From assembly GCA_964579735.1 (NCBI GenBank), contig CAZOHH010000111.1, forward strand, positions 1 to 5,695: DNA of 5,695 bases, written 5' to 3'. The DNA comes from CAILLO01 sp964579735. Its GTDB lineage: Bacteria; Bacillota; Clostridia; Saccharofermentanales; UBA5734. The position numbers were made by a program, and so were the translations under genes. Positions 1 to 4,727 of this stretch are shown here, in pieces. Within the stretch, counting starts at the first letter, position 1, and each line of letters opens with the position of its first letter. The notes under the pieces were generated by a model. It was not told the DNA's origin. It ran no database searches and worked only from the letters and a program-made list of their open reading frames with translations.

Positions 1-1395
1 CCGGACTGGATCGAACTGAAGAACGAGGGAGATAAACCGATCCACCTCGTCGGCTATGGACTCTCCGACGACATTCGGAAACCCGGCCAGTGGGTCTTTC
101 CCGACGTCGTTCTGGAACCGGGCGCCTACCTCCTCGTCTTCGCCGACGGCACTGGCTCCGGAGGCGACCAAAAAACTACACCCACGGCAGCTCCCACCCT
201 CTCCATCAATGCGGCAAAAGAACTCCACGCCGGCTTCCGGATCGGACAGGGCGGGGACGAGGTCGTGCTGTCGGATTCCGGAGGGAATCTGGTCGCCCGC
301 GTCACCCTCCCGGAACTTCCGCCCGATGTCTCCTACGGCCGGCAAGAGGCCTCCGCAACGGCCGGGAGCCTTGCCGGTCCGTATGTCTTCTTCGGTTCGC
401 CGACCCCGGGCCGTGCCAACGAGGGACTGGGAGCCGAGACCGCGGAAGAGGCCATGGTCCCTTCCGATGCGACCGTGCAGATCCGAGAGGTCATGACCCG
501 AAATTCCTGGACGCTGTACGACGAGGATGGTGATTCCCCGGACTGGGTCGAAATCGCGAACACGGGCGCGGAGACGGTCGACCTGTCCGGATTCGGGCTT
601 TCGACAGCGCTCGGAAAGCCCTTCGACTGGGCCTTCCCTTCGGGATGCACCCTCGCGACCGGTGCCACGCTGGTCCTGCTGGTGAGCGGCAAGGAAACGG
701 TATGGGATTCCACCTCCGGTCGGATCCACGTCGGCTTCCGGCTCGGAGAGAAGGACGCTTTGCTGCGCCTTGTCGACCGGAGCGGACTCGAAGTCGACCG
801 CGTCGCACTCGAAACACTTCCATCCGACGTCTCCAAGGGACGAAGGACGGATGATCCTGAGAAATGGGCGTACTTCCCCCTCGCGACGCCGGGCGGTCCG
901 AACGACACGGTGCATTTCGACACGCTCGAAGCGCTCGAGGCCACCGCCAGCCCCGCGCTCCGGTCCGTCGTGGTCTCCGAGGCGCTGACGCTCGCTTCCG
1001 TCGACCCGGCGGTCGTGAATGGACCCACCGGCCCTTCCGGAGATTCGACACGAATCGACTGGATCGAGCTTTTCAACCCCTCCGATCGTGACGTCGACCT
1101 CGCAGGATATGGCTTGAGTGATGCGCAGGACCAGCCCTTTCTTCAACAATTGACCACGGGCGTCCTCGCTTCCGGCGGATATCTTCAGGTACCGGTCGCC
1201 TTCGGCCTCGCTGCGACTGGGGAGCGTATCTTCGTGACCGACCCGACAGGCCGCACGATAGACGTCTTCGACACTGCGCGCCTGCGTCCCGGGATGAGCT
1301 GCGGGCGCATCGGGCTGGACGCCACGACTTCCGAGGGCGGTACTCCCTCTTCCACACGCGTCCTTTTCGAGACGCCGACGCCGGGGAAAGCCAAT
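1..1395 (+). repeat. Three tandem lamin-tail domain repeats at protein level
   Basis: Three diverged copies of one module follow each other in the first coding region. Each opens with a (P/I)DW(I/V)E motif followed by an (H/D)L.G(Y/F)GLS motif, and each closes with a SYGR/SKGR/SCGR block and then TPG.(A/P)N. The closing motifs lie at residues 135-140, 296-301 and 460-465, a period of about 161-164 residues. The DNA is diverged: only the openings at bases 1 and 538 are nearly identical over about 15 bases. This is therefore an old domain duplication rather than a recent DNA repeat. The first copy is cut by the window edge, so more may lie upstream. Confidence 0.8.
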
Positions 1396-2850
1396 ACGAC
1401 GGCGGCCTTCGCCGGTTACGCCGCGCCAGTGACGTTCTTCGTCGACCGCGGAGAAGCGGCCGCCGGGGGTCCCGCGGCCGACAACGGGCTGCTCTACTGC
1501 ACGGGCACCGTGACCGTGACGTTGTCGACAACTCAAGCCGGCGGCACGATCCACTTCACCACCGATGGATCCGCGCCGACCGCTGCCTCGCCTGTCCAGG
1601 ATGGGCAGCCGATGACTCTTTCGAAGACGACCGTGCTCCGTGCGCTGGTCACGTGCGATGGACGTCTGCCGTCCTTCTCCAGCACCCGCACTTTCCTTTT
1701 CGACACCCCCCACGACCTGCCGGTGGTCTGCCTATCGTTGGCTCCCGAGGACTTCCTTTCGGCCGATCGCGGGATCTGGACCAACTACTACAAGAACTGG
1801 GAACGCCCGATGCACTTCACCTTCTACGAGGCGGATGGAACCGCTGGAGCCTCCTTCGACGGCGGCGTCCGCTTGAACGGAGACACCAGCCGCAAACAGG
1901 ATCAGAAGTCCATGGAGATCCTGCTGAAGGAGTCCTATGGCGCCGACGAGGTGACGTATCCGTTCTTCCCCGGTCTGGGGATCTCGACCTTCTCGCGCCT
2001 GATCCTTCGTACGTCGGGGCAGGATTGGAAGTACACCAAGGTCCGCGACGCCTTCATCACCAACGTGGTCGCGGGTCGGGTCGACCTCGCCTATGCCGCC
2101 GTCCGCCCCTGCGTGGTCTATGTCAACGGACAGTACTGGGGGCTTTACGAGGTGCGAGAGAAGCTCGACCGCTTCTATCTCGCCTCGCATTTCGGCGTGG
2201 ACCCCGACAAGATCGACCTGATCAAGGGGGACGGCATCCAGCTCGAGGGCAGCCGCGTCGCCTATCAGGACCTGATCCGCTATGCGGCCTCGCACGACCT
2301 GCGGATCCAGGAGAACTACGACTACGTCGTCTCGCGCCTGGACGAGACGAGTCTTATGGATTTCATCATCGTGTACTCGTTCTTCACGAACCGCGACACA
2401 GGCAACAAGAAGGTATGGCGCACGACAGACCCCGTCAGTGAATTCAAGTTCTGCATGTACGACTTCGACTGGGCCATCTTCCCGACGACCTGGAAGGGGG
2501 ATCTGCTCGCGAGCGATCTCTTCGACCCCGAAGGTCATGGCGCCTACAACATCTTCCACACGGACCTCCAGGTCAAGCTCGCCCAGAACCCTCTCTGGCG
2601 CGATGCTTTCATAGCGCGGTACGAGGATTTCCTGGACACGACCTTCGCGACCGACCGCATGCTGGGAATCTACGATGAGACCGTCGCGCAGATTTCTTCC
2701 GAGATGCCGCGGCAAATTGCGCGCTGGGGCAAACCGACGACCGTGGGCACGTGGGACTTCTCAGTAGACCAGATGCGGGACATCGTCTCCCAGAAGAATG
2801 CGCAGATGCGCACAGCGCTGGAGAAGTTCCGTCTCTCGGTGGGTGGTTAG
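1..2850 (+). CDS. LTD-repeat surface protein with C-terminal CotH kinase domain (5' partial)
   Basis: The frame is open from base 1 to the TAG at 2848-2850, giving 949 visible residues; the true start and any signal peptide lie upstream. Domain order in visible numbering: a truncated lamin-tail domain (PDWIELKN at 1-8, closing TPGRAN at 135-140), a second (DWVE at 181-184, TPGGPN at 296-301), a third (DWIE at 353-356, TPGKAN at 460-465), a chitobiase/hexosaminidase C-terminal-like beta domain (about 476-567, GTIHFTTDGSAPT), then a CotH kinase domain (about 573-940). CotH hallmarks are GVRLNGDTSR (622-631), LRTSGQDW (669-676), NGQYWGLYEVREK (709-721), NRDTGN (797-802) and YDFDWA (820-825). The last two look like the catalytic/metal-binding Asp and Asn blocks of the family, and they are intact. 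Bacillus CotH phosphorylates spore-coat proteins. LTD and chitobiase-like modules usually belong to exported proteins, so an extracytoplasmic kinase or adhesin is inferred. The substrate is unknown. Confidence 0.9.
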   Translation, partial: PDWIELKNEGDKPIHLVGYGLSDDIRKPGQWVFPDVVLEPGAYLLVFADGTGSGGDQKTTPTAAPTLSINAAKELHAGFRIGQGGDEVVLSDSGGNLVARVTLPELPPDVSYGRQEASATAGSLAGPYVFFGSPTPGRANEGLGAETAEEAMVPSDATVQIREVMTRNSWTLYDEDGDSPDWVEIANTGAETVDLSGFGLSTALGKPFDWAFPSGCTLATGATLVLLVSGKETVWDSTSGRIHVGFRLGEKDALLRLVDRSGLEVDRVALETLPSDVSKGRRTDDPEKWAYFPLATPGGPNDTVHFDTLEALEATASPALRSVVVSEALTLASVDPAVVNGPTGPSGDSTRIDWIELFNPSDRDVDLAGYGLSDAQDQPFLQQLTTGVLASGGYLQVPVAFGLAATGERIFVTDPTGRTIDVFDTARLRPGMSCGRIGLDATTSEGGTPSSTRVLFETPTPGKANTTAAFAGYAAPVTFFVDRGEAAAGGPAADNGLLYCTGTVTVTLSTTQAGGTIHFTTDGSAPTAASPVQDGQPMTLSKTTVLRALVTCDGRLPSFSSTRTFLFDTPHDLPVVCLSLAPEDFLSADRGIWTNYYKNWERPMHFTFYEADGTAGASFDGGVRLNGDTSRKQDQKSMEILLKESYGADEVTYPFFPGLGISTFSRLILRTSGQDWKYTKVRDAFITNVVAGRVDLAYAAVRPCVVYVNGQYWGLYEVREKLDRFYLASHFGVDPDKIDLIKGDGIQLEGSRVAYQDLIRYAASHDLRIQENYDYVVSRLDETSLMDFIIVYSFFTNRDTGNKKVWRTTDPVSEFKFCMYDFDWAIFPTTWKGDLLASDLFDPEGHGAYNIFHTDLQVKLAQNPLWRDAFIARYEDFLDTTFATDRMLGIYDETVAQISSEMPRQIARWGKPTTVGTWDFSVDQMRDIVSQKNAQMRTALEKFRLSVGG

Positions 2851-2851
2851 C

Positions 2852-3625
2852 GTGGGCGACGGCTGGCGTTACGAGCGCAAGTACCTGTTGGAGCCGACCG
2901 AAGGAATCGTTCTGGCTTCGATTCTGTCGGCGGTGATGGCGACCGACGGACATGCGCACCCGCTGCTCCCCGACGGAGGACACATTCGCCTTCGCCCGGC
3001 CTGCGGCTACAACGTACGCAGCCTCTACTTCGATGATGACGTAGGGAGCGGTCTTCGCGACAAGCTCGACGGAGTGGACGGCCGATTCCGCTATCGGATC
3101 CGGATCTACGACGGCCATGACGACGTCATACGCCTGGAGAAGAAGTCCCGCCGAGGTGACCGCGTTCACAAGGACACGGCCAGGCTGACCCGCCGCCAGA
3201 CCCTGCGCATCCTTGGCGGCGACCTCGAAGGCTGGCTCGAGAGCCCATCGAGTGGAATTCCATCCGCGCTTTGCCTCGAAGCCTATGCCGCGGCTCGGGT
3301 CGGCGCTCTCCGTCCTGCGGTGGTCGTGGACTATCTGCGTGAACCTTTCGTCTATCCGATCGGCTCCGTGCGCATCACGCTCGACACGCGAATCCGATGT
3401 TTCCTGCCACCCCGGGCCGGCTCGACAGAAGAATTCTTCGACCCCGCGTCGACCGGTTTACCGGTGCTCGAAGAGGAGGAGACCGTGCTCGAGGTCAAGT
3501 CCGACGGCCCCCTGCCGGCATTCCTCCGGGAACTGCTCCCTGACGCGGGACCGCTTCCCACTTCGTTCAGCAAGTACGCGCTCTGCCGGGTGGGTTCGCC
3601 GAACGGACCGGACGTCGCTCTATAG
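2852..3625 (+). CDS. VTC-domain protein, polyphosphate polymerase-like
   Basis: This 257-residue protein is a single VTC domain, the tunnel-shaped fold that in yeast Vtc4 makes polyphosphate from ATP. Visible family motifs are RYERKY (6-11), SLYFDDD (57-63), RYRIRIYD (80-87), LEKK (95-98), RVHK (104-107), YLREP (161-165), VRITLDTRI (173-181), VLEVK (212-216) and SKY (240-242). The basic residues and the Glu expected to line the tunnel are present, so it should be active. It has no SPX domain and no membrane segment, so it is probably cytoplasmic or at the inner membrane face. The chosen start is GTG 2852, one base after the CotH stop, with a GGTGGGTGG stretch upstream as a possible SD, implying translational coupling. 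GTG 2843 and ATG 2798 are in-frame alternatives but overlap the upstream gene. Its polymer product is inferred from the family. Confidence 0.9.
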   Translation: MGDGWRYERKYLLEPTEGIVLASILSAVMATDGHAHPLLPDGGHIRLRPACGYNVRSLYFDDDVGSGLRDKLDGVDGRFRYRIRIYDGHDDVIRLEKKSRRGDRVHKDTARLTRRQTLRILGGDLEGWLESPSSGIPSALCLEAYAAARVGALRPAVVVDYLREPFVYPIGSVRITLDTRIRCFLPPRAGSTEEFFDPASTGLPVLEEEETVLEVKSDGPLPAFLRELLPDAGPLPTSFSKYALCRVGSPNGPDVAL

Positions 3626-3639
3626 GAAAACGGAAAGAA

Positions 3640-3661
3640 CCGGACACGAAGCGTGATCCGG
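3640..3661 (+). promoter_or_regulatory. Intergenic RNA hairpin between the VTC and DUF4956 genes
   Basis: In the 55-bp spacer, CCGGACACG (3640-3648) pairs with CGTGATCCGG (3652-3661). This makes nine base pairs with one bulged A (3656) and an AAG loop. No T-run follows, so it is not a standard terminator. It sits just before the strong SD of the next gene. It could stabilise or punctuate the transcript, or be chance in GC-rich DNA. Confidence 0.35.
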
Positions 3662-3665
3662 ACCC

Positions 3666-3674
3666 AAGGGGGAG
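3666..3674 (+). promoter_or_regulatory. Strong ribosome binding site of the DUF4956 gene
   Basis: AAGGGGGAG lies six bases before ATG 3681. It supports this start and independent, efficient translation of the membrane protein after the spacer. Confidence 0.75.
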
Positions 3675-3680
3675 ACCACG

Positions 3681-4331
3681 ATGAACGATCTGCTGCAACG
3701 CATCATGGAGACCGACATCAACAAGCCGCTGACCCTCGAGAGGACCCTGATTTCGTTCGGTATCTCCCTCGTCATGGCGCTGGTGATCCTGTTCGTGTAC
3801 CGCTTCACGCACCGCGGGGCCGTCTTCCCGCGCAGCTTCGCCCTCTCGCTGATGCTGGTCGCCCTCGTCACGACCTTCGTGATCCTGCCGATCAGCTCGA
3901 ACCTCGTCCTGTCGCTCGGCATGGTCGGCGCGTTGTCCATCGTACGCTTCCGCACGGCGCTGAAGGACCCGCTCGACATCGTCTACATGTTCTGGTCGAT
4001 CGCGCTCGGCCTCACGACGGGCTCCGGCTTCTACGCGCTTGCCATAGGCGGCTGCCTCTTCATCGGCGTGGTCCTGATCGTGGCCCGATTGCTGCCCCCC
4101 TCGTCGCATCGCGCCTATCTTCTCGTCGTGCATCACACGGACGTCTTCAAGGGCGACCTCCGAAAATACCTCGGAGGTCCCTACACGATCCGTTCGCGCA
4201 CGAGCACGGCTCAGGGCGTCGAACTGATCGTCGGCTTCACGTTGAAGGGTGAAAACCTGACGTGGGCTCGAGCGCTCGAGAGCGAACCCGGCATCCTTTC
4301 GGTATCGATCGTGGAAAGGACGGGGGGGTAG
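3681..4331 (+). CDS. DUF4956 family integral membrane protein
   Basis: This 216-residue protein matches the DUF4956 pattern. A short cytoplasmic-like N terminus is followed by hydrophobic segments near 22-42, 53-71, 75-88, 100-113 and 116-138. The conserved core GMVGALSIVRFRTALKDPLD (80-99) carries R89, R91 and K95, followed by IALGLTTGSGFYALAIGG (107-124). Residues about 143-216 are soluble, and their pattern suggests a small alternating beta-alpha (ACT/ferredoxin-like) domain. The biochemical function of the family is not established to my knowledge. Position directly after a VTC gene that lacks membrane segments suggests a membrane partner, possibly anchoring the polymerase or moving its product, as the membrane parts of the yeast VTC complex do; this is inference. 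The ATG has a strong SD. The gene ends in a run of seven G just before TAG. The next gene converges, so this is the operon's last gene. Confidence 0.9.
   Translation: MNDLLQRIMETDINKPLTLERTLISFGISLVMALVILFVYRFTHRGAVFPRSFALSLMLVALVTTFVILPISSNLVLSLGMVGALSIVRFRTALKDPLDIVYMFWSIALGLTTGSGFYALAIGGCLFIGVVLIVARLLPPSSHRAYLLVVHHTDVFKGDLRKYLGGPYTIRSRTSTAQGVELIVGFTLKGENLTWARALESEPGILSVSIVERTGG
4155..4179 (+). other. Perfect 9-bp inverted repeat inside the DUF4956 gene
   Basis: GACCTCCGA (4155-4163) and TCGGAGGTC (4171-4179) are exact reverse complements around a 7-base A/T-containing loop. It falls in the part encoding the soluble C-terminal domain. No T-run follows. One such hairpin in a window of this size is not improbable by chance. 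Confidence 0.25.
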
Positions 4332-4336
4332 GGCTC

Positions 4337-4366
4337 CCGACGTCCGCCGTCATTTTCCGACGTCGG
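4337..4366. terminator. Possible stem-loop between convergent gene ends
   Basis: CCGACGTC (4337-4344) pairs perfectly with GACGTCGG (4359-4366) across a 14-base loop. It spans the 18-bp space between the DUF4956 stop and the end of the minus-strand oxidoreductase gene, where a shared terminator would be expected. There is no T-run on either strand, and the right arm is coding (Asp-Val-Gly near the C terminus), so the call is weak. Confidence 0.25.
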
Positions 4367-4516
4367 CCGTGTTGTCGTACCCGCGGGACTCCCAATACCC
4401 CATGTAATCCGGGTCGTCCGATAGGGTGATGTGCGTCACCCATCGCGCCCATTTATAGCCGAACTTTTCCTCGGCCACGACGATGAAGGGATAACCCGTC
4501 TCGTCGGGCAGCGGCA
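4350..4516 (-). CDS. Molybdopterin-dependent oxidoreductase, C-terminal fragment
   Basis: Reading the minus strand from the gap to the TGA at 4350-4352 gives 54 residues. They include PLPDETGYPF, the block FGYKWARWVTHI, then SDDPDYMGYWESRGYDNTAD. This is the characteristic end of the oxidoreductase molybdopterin-binding domain shared by sulfite oxidase, YedY/MsrP and small related proteins. The pattern G-Y-K-x-x-(K/R)-W-(V/L/I)-T followed by G-x-W-E-x-R-G-Y-x-N is conserved in that fold. The cysteine that ligates molybdenum lies further N-terminal and is lost in the gap, so the exact subfamily, substrate and export route cannot be told. It converges on the DUF4956 gene with 18 bp between stops and is probably unrelated to that operon. 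Confidence 0.85.
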
Positions 4517-4616
4517 NNNNNNNNNNNNNNNNNNNNNNNNNNNNNNNNNNNNNNNNNNNNNNNNNNNNNNNNNNNNNNNNNNNNNNNNNNNNNNNNNNNN
4601 NNNNNNNNNNNNNNNN
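4517..4616. other. Assembly gap of 100 N
   Basis: Exactly 100 undetermined bases, the usual placeholder for a gap of unknown length. It removes the 5' part of the minus-strand oxidoreductase gene. The missing part of that gene should be several hundred bases, so the true gap is probably longer than 100 bp. Adjacency and orientation of the sequence on either side rest only on scaffolding. Confidence 0.97.
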
Positions 4617-4619
4617 TAC

Positions 4620-4651
4620 ACCTGACGCATCGCGCATCGCGCAACGCAGGT
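4620..4651. repeat. Short tandem heptamer inside an imperfect palindrome
   Basis: Three 7-base units run head to tail at 4627-4647 (GCATCGC, GCATCGC, GCAACGC). They are framed by ACCTG (4620-4624) and CAGGT (4647-4651), so the whole can fold into an interrupted hairpin. It starts three bases after the assembly gap and lies about 75 bp upstream of the AraC-family start. It could be an operator for that regulator or the edge of a longer repeat that broke the assembly. Confidence 0.35.
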
Positions 4652-4653
4652 CA

Positions 4654-4682
4654 AGACGAGGTCGCGCCGGCTGTCGTACAAT
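4654..4682 (+). promoter_or_regulatory. Candidate promoter of the AraC-family gene
   Basis: TACAAT at 4677-4682 is a good -10 match. A 17-bp spacer upstream, AAGACG (4654-4659) is a poor -35, matching three of six bases. Transcription would begin near 4689, leaving a leader of about 40 bases. A weak -35 would fit an activator-dependent promoter, but this is inferred from sequence alone. Confidence 0.35.
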
Positions 4683-4714
4683 GACGGTGGAATAGAACCC
4701 CAAGGACTTCGGAC

Positions 4715-4719
4715 GGAGG
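4715..4719 (+). promoter_or_regulatory. Ribosome binding site deciding the TTG start
   Basis: GGAGG lies eight bases before TTG 4728. No equally good SD precedes the in-frame alternatives GTG 4764 or ATG 4773, and the TTG start includes the conserved first helix of the AraC domain. Confidence 0.7.
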
Positions 4720-4727
4720 CTTGCCAG

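Noticed and set aside
333..1076. Minus-strand open frame opposite the LTD repeats
   Set aside because: Low-complexity Ser/Pro/Arg-rich translation antisense to well-supported LTD motifs.
1456..1480. GC-rich inverted repeat (CGGCCGC / GCGGCCG) in the CotH gene
   Set aside because: It encodes an Ala/Gly-rich linker between domains, where GC-rich codons make palindromes common; no sign of a role.
1653..2441. Second plus-strand frame inside the CotH gene
   Set aside because: Arg-rich translation typical of an off-frame reading in GC-rich DNA; no domain signal.
1732..2715. Long 327-codon open frame on the minus strand opposite the CotH domain
   Set aside because: It is a GC-rich shadow: the plus-strand frame shows clear CotH motifs, while this frame has no recognisable domain and no SD.
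3567..4136. Minus-strand frame opposite DUF4956, rich in His, Asp, Glu and Arg
   Set aside because: The charged composition is the complement of hydrophobic membrane codons on the true strand.
4322..4328. Run of seven G before the DUF4956 stop as a slippage site
   Set aside because: A shift here would change only the last few residues, so a programmed frameshift is unlikely to matter.
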